A stretch of 36,605 nt of DNA from Actinomadura sp. CNU-125 (GTDB taxonomy: Bacteria; Actinomycetota; Actinomycetes; Streptosporangiales; Streptosporangiaceae). The translations under genes and the position numbers were made by a program. Of this stretch, positions 1-8,757 are shown one piece after another. A model generated the notes under the pieces. The model had not been told where the DNA came from, did not search any database, and worked only from the letters and a program-made list of their open reading frames with translations. The DNA lies in contig NZ_MKJY01000577.1 of assembly GCF_001942465.1 (NCBI RefSeq), positions 1 through 36,605 on the forward strand. Direction: 5' to 3'. Position 1 is the stretch's first letter, and each line of letters opens with the position of its first letter.

Positions 1-1065
1 GACGACGCGTCCGCCGTGCTCGCGCGCCGCCGCGTCGTGGCTCCGCGCAGCGGGCGACCTGGGCGGCGCTGATCAGGGGGCCGACCTCGGTGGACGGGTC
101 GCGCGGGTCGCCCAGCCGGAGCGCGGAGACGGCGTCGGCGGCCTCGTCCAGGACCCGTTTCTTTTCGTCTTCGGGGACGAGCACGCGGGTCTGCAGCGCG
201 CAGCCCTGGCCCGCCATCGCCCGCATGACGATCGAGATCCCGGCGGCGGCGCGGTCGGCGGCGCCGGGCAGGTAGATCGCGGCGGACTTGCCGCCGAGTT
301 CGAGCATGACGCGCTTGTGCGTGGGCGCCGCCTGCGCCGTGATCGCCGCGCCGACGGCGGCCGATCCGGTGAACGAGACGGCGTCGACCTGCGGCATCGT
401 CGTCAGCAGCTCGGCGCCCGCGCTGCCCGCCTCGGCCAGCGCGTTCACGACGCCGGGCGGGAGTCCGGCCTCGTGGGCGGCGTCGCCGACGGCGAGCACG
501 GCGAGGGGCGCGAGGGGGCTGGGCCGCAGCACGACGGTGTTGCCCGCCAGCAGCGCCGGGACGACCTTCCACAGCGCGAGGAACAGCGGCACGTTGTAGG
601 CGGGGATGGCGGCGACGACGCCGAGCGGCTCCCAGGTCAGGACGCTCGCGGCGACGCGGCCGCCGGTGACGAGCGCGTCCAGCGGCACCGGGTTGGGCTC
701 CTCGGCGGGCATGGCCGCGTGCAGCCGGACGGCGTCGCGCGCCTGGGCGATCGCCCCGCTCACGTGCAGGGTCCGCGCGGATCCGACGAGCGCGCCGGTC
801 TCGGCGACGACGGTGTCCTCGAGGAGTTCGCGGCGCGCTTCGAGGGCGTCCAGGAACCGCAGGACGGCGGCGGCGCGCTCGTCCGCGGGCGTCGCGGGCC
901 AGCCGCCGCGGTCGAAGGCGCGGCGCGCGGCGTGCACGGCCCGTTCGAAGTCGGCGGGCACGGCCGTCGGGACGTCGGCGACCGCGGACAGGTCGGCGGG
1001 GTTCTCGACGCGCAGCGGCGGGCCGGAGCCGGCGCGGGCGCGTCGACGTAGGAGCTCGGTGCCAT
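1..1065 (-). CDS. Aldehyde dehydrogenase, 3'-truncated by window edge, frameshifted
   Basis: NAD(P)-dependent aldehyde dehydrogenase that would oxidise an aldehyde to an acid in the cytoplasm. After a frameshift near 1041 the frame reads as a normal family N-terminus (PPLRVENP), then EPLGVVAAIPAYNVPLF (Rossmann/active-site Asn region), FTGSAAVG, ELGGK (general-base Glu near 300) and GQGCALQTR (nucleophilic Cys codon near 200). Restoring one G at about 1041 rejoins the start MAPSSYVD to this frame. A second break near 40-50 separates GPLISAAQVAR from a readable SHDAAAREHGG. The ATG at 1065 shares its A with the TGA of the upstream SDR (TGATG), so the two are translationally coupled. The SDR product is probably its substrate, by inference. 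Family assignment is firm; the substrate is unknown. Confidence 0.88.
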
Positions 1066-1880
1066 CAAAGGCTCACCCCGGCTTCGACGGGGAGCGCGAC
1101 GCCCGTGACGGCGTACGCGGCGTCCGACACGAGGAACAGGATCGTGCGGCTGACGTCGACCGGCTGCAGCCGGTCGACGGGCAGCACCCGGGCGAGCGCG
1201 GCGGCGCCGCTCGCGCTCGTCATCGGCGAGTGCGGGTTGTTGATCATGAAGGTGTCGACGGCGGTCGGGTGGACCACGTTGACGCGCACGTTGTGCTGCC
1301 CGAGCAGCCGCGCGAACCCCTTGGCGAGGCCCACGACGCCGTGCTTGGCCGCGTTGTACCCGGACATGCCGCCCGAGCCGTCCGTCATGCCCTTCAGCCC
1401 GGCCGTCGATCCGGTGATCACGATGGCGCCGCCCCGGCCCTGGTCGATGAGCGGCTGCTGCACGACCTTGAGGGTGTTGAACACGCCGGTGAGCATCACG
1501 CCGACGGCGTCGTCCCAGCGCGCGGCGGCCTGTTCGAGGGTGGTCTCGGTGCGGTCGCTGTGCAGGACGCCCGCGTTGGCGAGGACGATGTCGACGCCGC
1601 CGAGCTCGGCCATGCCGCGTTCCAGCGCCTTGTTCAGCGCGTGGATGTCGCGGACGTCGGCGAGTTCGGTCACGCACCGCCGGCCGGTGGCCTCGACCAG
1701 GCGGGCGGTCTCGGCGAGGTCGTCCGGGGTCGCCATCGGGTAGGGGACGGTCGGGATGTCGGCGCCGATGTCGACGGCGATCACGTCCGCGCCGTGCTCG
1801 GCGAGCAGCACCGCGTGCGAGCGTCCCTGCCCGCGGCCGGCTCCGGTGATGAACGCGACCTTGCCGTCCAGTTGACCCAT
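1065..1880 (-). CDS. Mycofactocin-type short-chain dehydrogenase (SDR)
   Basis: A 271-residue oxidoreductase with the full SDR signature: cofactor motif TGAGRGQG (residues 12-19), NAG (102-104), catalytic Ser158, Tyr175 and Lys179. After the second Rossmann strand it has an insertion, ADIPTVPYPMATPDDLAET (about 40-58). That insertion is the hallmark of the mycofactocin-dependent SDR subfamily, whose NAD is held tightly and re-oxidised by mycofactocin. The ATG at 1880 is chosen because GGAGG lies about 8 nt upstream and the SDR fold starts there; a longer open frame upstream to 2123 crosses the promoter. It is first gene of a two-gene operon with the aldehyde dehydrogenase, suggesting alcohol to aldehyde to acid. 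The substrate is not readable. Confidence 0.92.
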   Translation of the reverse strand: MGQLDGKVAFITGAGRGQGRSHAVLLAEHGADVIAVDIGADIPTVPYPMATPDDLAETARLVEATGRRCVTELADVRDIHALNKALERGMAELGGVDIVLANAGVLHSDRTETTLEQAAARWDDAVGVMLTGVFNTLKVVQQPLIDQGRGGAIVITGSTAGLKGMTDGSGGMSGYNAAKHGVVGLAKGFARLLGQHNVRVNVVHPTAVDTFMINNPHSPMTSASGAAALARVLPVDRLQPVDVSRTILFLVSDAAYAVTGVALPVEAGVSL

Positions 1881-2010
1881 GATTCGGCGCCTCCGTGTAA
1901 GTGCCCGTACCCGATTGCTCGGGTCGCCGATGAATGTGCGAGGAATGGCCGGAAAGAACACCCGGAAGCGCTCGACGCCACCAGGGACGTCCGATCGGTC
2001 GGGCTCGCTC

Positions 2011-2039
2011 ACCATAAGCGGAGGCGCTCGACTCGTCAA
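2011..2039 (-). promoter_or_regulatory. Sigma-70-like promoter of the SDR-ALDH operon
   Basis: On the minus strand a TTGACG -35 box (2034-2039) is followed after exactly 17 nt by a TATGGT -10 box (2011-2016). The predicted 5' leader to the SDR ATG at 1880 is about 125 nt. An AGAA-N5-TTCT palindrome lies immediately upstream of the -35. Confidence 0.6.
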
Positions 2040-2040
2040 G

Positions 2041-2053
2041 AGAATGAGCTTCT
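2041..2053. promoter_or_regulatory. Candidate operator, AGAA-N5-TTCT site 1
   Basis: AGAATGAGCTTCT, 13 bp, one nt upstream of the -35 box of the SDR promoter. It is one of three sites with the same AGAA-N5-TTCT architecture, each preceded by G (others at 2143 and 9702). The regulator is inferred to be the TetR protein at 8053. Confidence 0.45.
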
Positions 2054-2142
2054 CCATATTTTCTCCCAGCTCAGAGTGCCACCCTTGACGGCGTCCGACC
2101 CCAGGTCCGGAAGCCTTGATCACCTGTCGGCCACCTCATCGG

Positions 2143-2155
2143 AGAAGCACCTTCT
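2143..2155. promoter_or_regulatory. Candidate operator, AGAA-N5-TTCT site 2
   Basis: AGAAGCACCTTCT, a perfect 5-bp inverted repeat around CAC, upstream of the rightward CoA-transferase operon and a few bases before its likely -35 box. Confidence 0.45.
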
Positions 2156-2160
2156 ACCTA

Positions 2161-2189
2161 TGGACATACTCCCTTCTACTGGTTACGGT
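2161..2189 (+). promoter_or_regulatory. Possible promoter of the CoA-transferase operon
   Basis: TGGACA (2161-2166), 17 nt, then TACGGT (2184-2189), which fits the relaxed actinobacterial TANNNT -10 box. The 433-bp divergent intergenic region (1881-2313) otherwise holds the leftward promoter, two operator-like palindromes and a 27-codon ORF; no RNA gene is visible in it. Confidence 0.35.
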
Positions 2190-2233
2190 GACTTTCGTTC
2201 GCTCATGCGGCCACCCCTCAAGGAGAAACCACC

Positions 2234-2317
2234 ATGCGGGCAGAGCCATTCAGGCACACCATTCCACCGGCCCGGATCGCGCGGATTCCCGGCCGCGCCG
2301 CGGTCCGGCCGGCATGA
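2234..2317 (+). CDS. 27-codon upstream ORF (possible leader peptide)
   Basis: An ATG at 2234 has a much better ribosome-binding site (AAGGAGAAACCACC) than the CoA-transferase start. It opens a 27-codon frame, rich in Arg, Pro and Ala, with no Cys and no membrane segment. Its TGA (2315-2317) overlaps the CoA-transferase ATG (2314-2316) as ATGA, so ribosomes finishing the peptide could re-initiate on the enzyme. No family is recognised. It could be a leader ORF for translational coupling, or the true start of the enzyme separated by a sequencing indel. The peptide does not look like a CaiB N-terminus, which favours the first reading. Confidence 0.4.
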   Translation: MRAEPFRHTIPPARIARIPGRAAVRPA

Positions 2318-3534
2318 GCCCCGCCGGGGGCGAGGCGCCCGTCTTCGACGGCGTCCGGGTGCTGGAGGTGGCGCAGTGGACGTTCGCGCCCGCCGCGGCC
2401 GCGGTGCTCGCGGACTTCGGCGCGTCCGTCATCAAGATCGAGGACCCGGTCACCGGCGACCCGCAGCGCGGGCTCGCCTCGTCCGGGGTCGTCCCGGCGG
2501 TCAACGGGGTCAACATCGTCACCGCGCAGACCAACCGGGGCAAGCGCAGCCTGGGGCTCAACCTGCGCGATCCCCGCGGCCGCGAGCTGCTGATGGAGCT
2601 CGTCGACCGGTCGGACGTGTTCGTCACGAACTTCCGGGGACCCGCGCGCAGGCGGCTCGGCTTCGACGAGGACACGGTGCGGGCCCGCAACCCGCGCATC
2701 GTCTACGCCCGCGCCACCGGGCAGGGCCCGCGCGGCGAGGACACCGACAAGGGCGGGTACGACTTCACCTCGTACTGGATGCGCGGCGGGATCGCCTCCG
2801 CGCTGACCGCGCCGGACGCCGACCGTCCGCTGCCGCAGCCGCCCGCGTTCGGCGACAAGGCCGGGGCGATGAACCTGGCGTTCGGGATCGCCGCCGCGCT
2901 GTTCCGCCGGGAACGGACGGGCGAGGGGGCGCTCGTGGACGTCTCCCTGCTCGGCACCGCGCTCTGGCAGCATTCGAGCGCGATCCTCTACAGCTGGGGC
3001 CTCGAACGGGAGTTCCCCGTGCAGTCGGGACGCTCGGCGAACCCGATCGCCCGCGGCTACCGGACGGCGGACGGGCGCTGGATCGCGCTGATGATGATCG
3101 AGTCCGACCGCTGGTGGCCGGACCTGTGCCGCAACGTCGACCGGCCCGAGCTGATCGACGACGAGCGGTTCGCCGACGCGAAGGCGCGCACCGCGAACTA
3201 CGACGCGTGCGTCGCCGAGCTGGAGGCCGTCTTCGCCGCCCGCACCCTCGCCGACTGGCGCACCCGCCTCGCGGGCTTCTCCGCGCCGTGGGAGGTGCTC
3301 CGCACGATGCAGGAGACGGCGGACGATCCGCAGGTGACCGCGAACGGGTACGCCGTCCCGGTCGACCACGACGGCACGGACGTCCGGCTGATGAGCGCGC
3401 CCGTCCAGTTCGACGAGCGCGTCCCGTCGCTGACCCGCGCCCCCGAGCACGCCGAGCACTCCGAGCAGGTGCTCCTGGAGCTCGGCTACGACTGGCCCGA
3501 AATCCTCGAACTCAAAGACGCCGAGGTGCTCTGA
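2314..3534 (+). CDS. Class III CoA-transferase (CaiB/BaiF family)
   Basis: A 406-residue family III CoA-transferase, which moves CoA between an acyl-CoA donor and a free acid through aspartyl-CoA intermediates. It has the N-terminal GVRVLEVAQWTFAPAAAAVLAD and FGASVIKIEDP core, NRGKRSLGLNL, and the catalytic Asp in FGDKAGAMN (Asp181). Length is normal. The start at 2314 sits just before the conserved core and overlaps the stop of a 27-codon ORF. It leads a rightward operon and would activate the acid substrate as a CoA ester, consistent with the CoA-handling thiolase-fold and DUF35 proteins downstream. The acid is unknown. Confidence 0.9.
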   Translation: MSPAGGEAPVFDGVRVLEVAQWTFAPAAAAVLADFGASVIKIEDPVTGDPQRGLASSGVVPAVNGVNIVTAQTNRGKRSLGLNLRDPRGRELLMELVDRSDVFVTNFRGPARRRLGFDEDTVRARNPRIVYARATGQGPRGEDTDKGGYDFTSYWMRGGIASALTAPDADRPLPQPPAFGDKAGAMNLAFGIAAALFRRERTGEGALVDVSLLGTALWQHSSAILYSWGLEREFPVQSGRSANPIARGYRTADGRWIALMMIESDRWWPDLCRNVDRPELIDDERFADAKARTANYDACVAELEAVFAARTLADWRTRLAGFSAPWEVLRTMQETADDPQVTANGYAVPVDHDGTDVRLMSAPVQFDERVPSLTRAPEHAEHSEQVLLELGYDWPEILELKDAEVL

Positions 3535-3550
3535 CCCAACCGCTCCCTCC

Positions 3551-3612
3551 GTTGACCTGCGGCGTGTTGCCCTTATTCGGCCGCGCATAAGGGCAACACG
3601 CCGCAGATCAAC
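3551..3612. repeat. 62-bp palindromic hairpin, copy 1
   Basis: Arms of 26 nt (3551-3576 and 3587-3612) enclose a 10-nt loop. The core reads CTGCGGCGTGTTGCCC and its exact complement, with outer GTTGA/TCAAC ends and one mismatch (C opposite A) at arm position 6. In minus-strand RNA that position becomes a G-U pair, so the stem is continuous on that strand. It lies 16 nt after the CoA-transferase stop and could act as a terminator. The same element recurs at 35061. Confidence 0.85.
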
Positions 3613-3672
3613 GAAGAAACCCTGGCCTGACCGAACTTCACGTTCGTCCCACCCCCGTGCCCAGGAGGACCG

Positions 3673-5161
3673 TTGACCACCACCCCCGACCGTCCGCCGG
3701 CCGGCCCGCCGTCCCCGCCGCCCGGTCCGCCGCCGGGCCCGCCCGCCGCGGCGCTCGCACACCGGACTCGTGATCGCGCTCGTCGCGATCGAGATCTTCG
3801 CCGTGTTCGAGACCGCGATGGCGCTCGCCGCCATCCCGACGTTCATGCGGGTCTTCGAGGCCGACTCCGCGGCCGTCGGCTGGACCGGCACCGCCTACCT
3901 ACTGGTCGGCGCGGTGTCGGCCGCGACCGCCGGACGGCTCGGCGACATCTTCGGCCGCCGCAACGTCCTCGTCACCGTGCTGGCGATCGCCGCCGTCGGC
4001 TCGCTGATCAGCGTGCTGGCGTCCTCGCTGTGGCTGGTGATCCTCGGCCGCGGCGTGCAGGGCATGGCCGCGGGCGCCCTGCCGCTGTCGTTCGGCCTCG
4101 TCCGCGAGCTGCTGCCCGAACGCCGCGTCCCGTTCGTGATGTCGCTGCTCGGCGGCGTCGTGCCGGTCTGCACCGGCGCGGGCTCGCTGATCGCCGGCGT
4201 CCTCATCGACCACGGCGGCTGGCGCAACATGTTCGTGGCGGCCACCGCCATGGGCGTCGCCGCGACGCTGATCGCGCTGCTCGCGCTGCCGCGCACCCCC
4301 GGCATCACCCCGCGGCCGTCGGTCGACGTGGTCGGCGCCGTGCTGCTCGCCCCGGCGGTCGGCGGCATCCTGCTCGGCGTCAGCCAGTCCGAGGACTGGG
4401 GCTGGAGCGACCCGCGGGTGATCCTCGCGATCCTGGTCGGCGTCGCGGTGCTGGCGACCTGGATCTGGTGGGAGCGGCGCGTGCCGGACCCGCTCGTCAG
4501 CATCGCGCTGTTCCGCAACCGCAAGGTGGCGCTGGCGACCGCCGCGGCGTTCATGGTGGGCGCCGGGCCGATGGGCGCGGTCTCCATCCTCGCGCACATG
4601 GTCCTGCAGCTCCCCGAGACCGCGCCCGTCGGCCTCGGCCTGTCCCCGACGGACGCCGGCTACGTCCTGTTCGTCGTCGCGATCGTCGCCTACGCGGGGG
4701 CGATCGCGAGCGGGCGGATCGCGCAGAAGATGGGCGCCCGCCCGTGCCTGGTCCTCGGCACCCTCATCTACGCCCTCGGCATCTTCCTGTGGATGTTCCT
4801 GGACCAGTCCATCGCCGGGACCATGTTCTGCCTGGCCCTCACCGGCCTCGCCAACGGCTTCGCCCTCACCGCGCTGCCGATCCTGGTCGTCGAGGCGGTG
4901 CCGGTGGAGCACACCGGCGAGGCCACCGGCGTCAACCGCGTCACCCTCAACACCGGCGTCGCCTGCGGCCTCGCCATCACCTCGGTGATCCTCGCGACCT
5001 CGACCGTCGAGGGCACCCACATGCCGACGCACGGCTCGTTCGTCACCACGGTGATCGTCTTCACCTGCCTGTCCCTCGTCGGCACCGTCCTCGCCCTGCT
5101 CATCCGCGGCGGCCGGACGACGGTCGCGGACGAACCGGAGGCGACCCCCGCGAAGGTCTGA
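3673..5161 (+). CDS. MFS transporter (DHA2-like), frameshifted near the N-terminus
   Basis: Multi-pass inner-membrane major facilitator. From about 3770 the frame reads a clean hydrophobic protein of 463 residues with motif A (GRLGDIFGRR), GRGVQGMAAGALP and around 12-14 predicted membrane spans. AGGAGG at 3663-3668 points to a TTG start at 3673. From there a Pro-rich cytoplasmic leader is read in a different frame, switching to the transporter frame between about 3735 and 3760. The GTG at 3770 has no ribosome-binding site, so I take 3673 as the start with an indel. Placed between CoA-transferase and amidohydrolase, it probably imports the pathway substrate or exports a product. Confidence 0.85.
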
Positions 5162-5205
5162 CCGTCCCGTACCGAGCGACACCACACCGAAAGGACCGAC
5201 CCGCC

Positions 5206-6456
5206 ATGGCGTCATCGACACCCGACCTGAACTGGCTGATCTCCGTCGACGACCACGTCCTCGAACCGGGCCACCTGTGGCAGCGGTGGCTGCCCGAGAA
5301 GCACCGCGAGCGCGGCCCGCGCCTGGAGATCGACAAGGACGGCAAGGGCACCTGGTACTACCTCGACTTCGAGATGCGGGCGAGCGGGCTGTCGGCGTGC
5401 ATCGGCCGCGACAAGAGCAGCTACAGCCCCGAGCCGCTCGGCTACAACGAGATGCGGCCCGGCTGCTACGACCCGGTGGCCCGCGCCGAGGACATGAACG
5501 AGGCCGGGATCCTCGCGTCGATGACGTTCCCGACGTTCCCCGCCTTCTGCGGGCAGACGTTCTTCCGGGGCGCCGACAAGGAACTCGGGCTCGCCTGCAT
5601 CGAGGCGTACAACAACTGGATGATCGACGAGTGGTGCGCGGCGGCGCCCGGCCGGTTCGTTCCGCTCACGCTCATCCCGCTGTGGGACCCGCAGAAGGCC
5701 GCGGCCGAGGTGCGGCGGGTCGCCGCGCGCGGCGTGCGGGCGGTCGCGTTCAGCGAGAACCCCGAGCCGCTCGGGCTGCCCACGATCAACGACCCGGACC
5801 GCTACTGGGACCCGTTCTTCCAGGCCGCCGAGGAATGCGGCGTCGTCATCTGCATGCACGTCGGCTCGTCGTCGCAGATCCCGTCCATCAACAAGGACAC
5901 GTCGTTCATGGCGAACCTGTCGTGGGGCGCGGTCCGCACGTCCGGCACGATGCTCGACTGGCTGTTCAGCGGCGTGTTCGAACGGTTCCCGAACCTGAAG
6001 ATCTCGCTGGCCGAAGGCAACATCGGGTGGATCCCGTACTTCCTGGAGCGGGCCGAGCAGGTCATCGACAAGCAGCGGTACTGGGTGCAGCGCGGCGTCG
6101 ACTACGACCCCGGCAAGGGCAGCAAGCAGGCCCGGACGGACGACGGCGCGCAGACGATCGACTACCTGAACTTCGACATCCGGCAGTCGTTCCGCGACCA
6201 CGTCTACGGCTGCTTCATCGACGACATCGCGGGGCTGCGCAACCTCGACCTGATCGGCGAGGACAACGTGATGATCGAGACCGACTACCCGCACTCGGAC
6301 TCGACCTGGCCGCACTCGATCAAGCTCGCGCACGAGCGGCTCGGCGGGCTGCCCGCCGAGGTGCAGTACAAGATCCTGCGCGGGAACGCCGAGCGGCTGT
6401 TCCAGTTCACCCCGGCCGACACCGCCGCCCTCCCGGCCCCCGGCGGGGCGGCGTGA
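5206..6456 (+). CDS. Amidohydrolase 2 family metal-dependent hydrolase
   Basis: A 416-residue TIM-barrel hydrolase of the amidohydrolase-2 (ACMSD/PDC hydrolase-like) family. Visible metal-site elements are SVDDHVLEP near the N-terminus (DDH in place of the usual HxH), ICMHVGSS (His218) and MIETDYPHSDSTWPHS (Asp360), a set typical of the large actinobacterial branch. Members hydrolyse or decarboxylate cyclic and aromatic-derived acids; the substrate here is unknown. AAGGAC precedes the ATG at 5206. Its TGA overlaps the GTG of the thiolase-fold gene (GTGA), so the two are probably made in fixed ratio. Confidence 0.88.
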   Translation: MASSTPDLNWLISVDDHVLEPGHLWQRWLPEKHRERGPRLEIDKDGKGTWYYLDFEMRASGLSACIGRDKSSYSPEPLGYNEMRPGCYDPVARAEDMNEAGILASMTFPTFPAFCGQTFFRGADKELGLACIEAYNNWMIDEWCAAAPGRFVPLTLIPLWDPQKAAAEVRRVAARGVRAVAFSENPEPLGLPTINDPDRYWDPFFQAAEECGVVICMHVGSSSQIPSINKDTSFMANLSWGAVRTSGTMLDWLFSGVFERFPNLKISLAEGNIGWIPYFLERAEQVIDKQRYWVQRGVDYDPGKGSKQARTDDGAQTIDYLNFDIRQSFRDHVYGCFIDDIAGLRNLDLIGEDNVMIETDYPHSDSTWPHSIKLAHERLGGLPAEVQYKILRGNAERLFQFTPADTAALPAPGGAA

Positions 6457-7613
6457 CCGGCGCCGCCATCGTGGGGCTCGGCATGACCGAGCAGGGACGC
6501 CGGCTCGGGATCTCCCCCCGGGAGCTGCGGCGGCGGGCGATCGACGCCGCGCTCGCGGACGCGGGCGTCCCGCGCGAACGGGTCGACACCGTCATCTGCT
6601 TCGGCGCGCTGCCCGAGGACCTGCGCTACGCGGGACTGTCGCCGCGCTCGTCGTTCGCGCTGATGTCGGGCGGCGCGACGCCCGCCCTGTCGGTGGTCGT
6701 CGCGGCGGGACTCATCGCGAGCGGGCAGGCCGAGTACGTCCTCAGCGTCTACGGGGAGGCGTTCACCGGGGCGGCGCCCCGGCTGGAGCCGAACCACGGT
6801 GGCGGCGGCAGGTCGGACATCGGCGGGTACAGCTACGGCTACCCGTACCTGTACGGGCTGGTCGGGCCGGGCGCGGTCTACGCGCTGGCCGCCCGCCGGT
6901 ACCTCGACGTCCACGGCGCGACCTCGGCGGACCTCGCCGAGGTCGCGGTCGTGGAGCGCGGCTACGGCAGCGTCCGGCCGGGCGCCGTCGGGTTCGGCGC
7001 GCCGATCACGGTCGCCGACCACCAGGCGTCCCGGACGATCGTCGACCCGCTGCGGCTGCTGGACTGCTCCCGCCCGACCGACGGCGGCGCCGCGATCGTC
7101 GTGACGTCGGCGGACCGCGCGGCGGACTGCGCGGGCGAGCCCGTCGCCGTCCTCGGCGCGGGCACCGGGCACAACATCGCGAACTGGTGGGACGGGACGA
7201 TGGCCGGACGGTTCGGCGCCCTCCCGGACGCCGCCCCGCGCGCCTTCGGGCAGGCGGGGGTGACGCCCGGCGACATCGACGTCGCGCAGCTCTACGCGCC
7301 GTTCACGATCGCGACGCTCATGCAGCTCGAAGAGTACGGGTTCTGCGGGACGGGCGAGGGCCCGGCGTTCGTCCGCGACGGGCACACCGGGCCGGGCGGT
7401 TCGCTGCCCACCAACACCGGGGGCGGGCAGCACTCGGGCTTCTACGCGACCGGCTTCACCCCGCTGTCGGAGGGCATCATGCAGATTCGCGGCGACGCGC
7501 CGACGAACCAGGTTCCGGACGCCGAACTGTGCCTGGTGAGCGGCAGCGGCGGCAACGGCGGCGTGCACGGCTCGTGGGCGCACGTCTCGCTCGTCCTCGG
7601 GAAGACCCGGTGA
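6453..7613 (+). CDS. Thiolase-fold protein without catalytic Cys (Ltp2-like aldolase type)
   Basis: A 386-residue SCP-x thiolase-family protein: N-terminal AAIVGLGMTEQGRR, SRPTDGGAAIVV, and a C-terminal GSLPTNTGGGQHSGFY and SGSGGNGG. Where thiolases carry the nucleophilic Cys, the sequence reads ALMSGGATPALS (about 69-80), with no cysteine, and the C-terminal loop lacks the usual thiolase His motif. Such proteins, known from Ltp2 of steroid side-chain degradation, act as retro-aldolases on acyl-CoA with a DUF35 partner rather than as thiolases. A DUF35 gene follows directly, overlapping by GTGA. Retro-aldol cleavage of a hydroxyacyl-CoA is therefore the best inference; automated labels would say acetyl-CoA acetyltransferase. 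Confidence 0.82.
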   Translation: MTGAAIVGLGMTEQGRRLGISPRELRRRAIDAALADAGVPRERVDTVICFGALPEDLRYAGLSPRSSFALMSGGATPALSVVVAAGLIASGQAEYVLSVYGEAFTGAAPRLEPNHGGGGRSDIGGYSYGYPYLYGLVGPGAVYALAARRYLDVHGATSADLAEVAVVERGYGSVRPGAVGFGAPITVADHQASRTIVDPLRLLDCSRPTDGGAAIVVTSADRAADCAGEPVAVLGAGTGHNIANWWDGTMAGRFGALPDAAPRAFGQAGVTPGDIDVAQLYAPFTIATLMQLEEYGFCGTGEGPAFVRDGHTGPGGSLPTNTGGGQHSGFYATGFTPLSEGIMQIRGDAPTNQVPDAELCLVSGSGGNGGVHGSWAHVSLVLGKTR

Positions 7614-8056
7614 CCGGCGCGCCGGGGGGCGTCCCGCGCCCCTACCCGGGGGACGTCGCGCCGGACGCGGCGGACGCGGAGTTCTGGGCGGCCTGCCGCG
7701 ACGGCCGGTACCTGATCATGCGCTGCGGAACCTGCGGGCTGGCGGTGTGGCCCGCCGGGGCGTGCCCGCGGCACGGCGCGGCGGCGATGGCCTGGACGGA
7801 CGCGAGCGGCCGCGGCACGCTCGTCACCTGGACGGTCGTGCACCAGCGGTACGCGACCTCGTTCGACGGGGCGCCGCCGAACGTCGCGCTGGTGGAGCTC
7901 GACGAGGGCCCGCTCGTCCACGCGTCCGTCCTCGGCACGGACCGCCTGGAGATCGGGATGCGGCTGGAGGCGGTTTTCGAGGAGATCGGGCCGGACGTCA
8001 CAGTCCCCGCATTCCGCCCGGCCCGGGACGACCCGCGCGCTAGCCTTGCCGGATGA
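7610..8056 (+). CDS. DUF35 / OB-fold acyl-CoA-associated zinc-ribbon protein
   Basis: A 148-residue protein with a rubredoxin-like zinc ribbon (Cys39, Cys42, Cys52 and probably His55) followed by an OB-fold segment (GTLVTWTVVHQRY, PPNVALVELDEGPLVHASV). DUF35 proteins bind acyl-CoA and form the active complex with Cys-less thiolase-fold aldolases. GTG start at 7610 overlaps the TGA of the thiolase-fold gene; its own TGA overlaps the ATG of the TetR gene. The tight overlaps support a physical complex with the preceding product. Confidence 0.85.
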   Translation: MTGAPGGVPRPYPGDVAPDAADAEFWAACRDGRYLIMRCGTCGLAVWPAGACPRHGAAAMAWTDASGRGTLVTWTVVHQRYATSFDGAPPNVALVELDEGPLVHASVLGTDRLEIGMRLEAVFEEIGPDVTVPAFRPARDDPRASLAG

Positions 8057-8757
8057 CTTTGGAGCCGGGCTGGGCGGAGCGCGTCGAGGGGAACGCGATC
8101 CCCCGGCGGCGGCCGGGCACGTTCGTCGGCCCGCGGGCGAAGCTCGTCTCGGCGGGCCACCGGCTGCTCCTCGAACGCGGCGACTCCTCGTACACGATCG
8201 AGGAGCTCGTCCGCACCGCGGGCGTGGCGATCAAGACGTTCTACCGGTGCTTCGCCAACAAGGAGGAGTTCCTCCGGACGGTCTTCACCACGATCGTCAC
8301 CGACTCGACGCCGCGCATCCGCGACCACGTCATGACCAGCACCGACGACCCGCTGGAGCGGCTCCGGCTCGCGGTGTCGCGGCCGCTTGAGTGGCACCGC
8401 GAGAACGAGGCGCTCAGCCGCGTGATCGCGCACGAGCACGTGCGGATCGCCGCCACCAGCCCGGAGACGATCGCCGCGACGAGCCGCTCCTACGAGGCGC
8501 TGATGCGCGAGCTGGTCGTCGCGGGAGCCGACGCGGGCCTGCTGTTCCCCGCCGACCTCGACTGGGACGTCCACATCATCACGTCGATGGTGACGAACTC
8601 GTTCCTGACGCTGATCATCGGCATGGGCGAGCCCCCCGACCGGCGGCTCCTCGCCGACAACGTGTGGCGGTTCTGCCTGACGGCCCTGCGCGCCCCCGAG
8701 TCGGCGTTCGCCCCCGCCCCGCTCCCGTCACTTGACGGCGATCGGGTTGACGGGTGA
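8053..8757 (+). CDS. TetR/AcrR family transcriptional regulator
   Basis: A 234-residue regulator. The N-terminal helix-turn-helix spans about residues 48-68 (YTIEELVRTAGVAIKTFYRCF) and ends in the FYRCFANKEEF turn typical of TetR proteins. The C-terminal ligand domain is unassigned. It is the last gene of the CoA-transferase operon (ATGA overlap with DUF35), so it is probably autoregulated by an acyl-CoA intermediate. The AGAA-N5-TTCT palindromes at 2041, 2143 and 9702 are candidate operators. Its 3' end overlaps the convergent cyclase gene by 30 bp. Confidence 0.9.
   Translation: MTLEPGWAERVEGNAIPRRRPGTFVGPRAKLVSAGHRLLLERGDSSYTIEELVRTAGVAIKTFYRCFANKEEFLRTVFTTIVTDSTPRIRDHVMTSTDDPLERLRLAVSRPLEWHRENEALSRVIAHEHVRIAATSPETIAATSRSYEALMRELVVAGADAGLLFPADLDWDVHIITSMVTNSFLTLIIGMGEPPDRRLLADNVWRFCLTALRAPESAFAPAPLPSLDGDRVDG

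Noticed and set aside
2234..2317. The 27-codon ORF as a mycofactocin precursor gene (because an SDR of the mycofactocin type is adjacent)
   Set aside because: The peptide lacks the C-terminal Val-Tyr of MftA, and no mycofactocin maturation genes are in the window.
606..3590. Very long open frames on the strand opposite or out of phase with real genes, for example 606-3590 (+), 10548-14105 (-), 29941-32931 (-)
   Set aside because: They are Arg/Gly/Pro/Ala-rich with no family motifs. They cross intergenic promoters and lie over well-supported genes, as expected from high-GC codon bias.
3551..3612. The palindromes as CRISPR repeats or phage attachment sites
   Set aside because: Only two copies, 31 kb apart, with no spacer array, cas genes, integrase or tRNA nearby.
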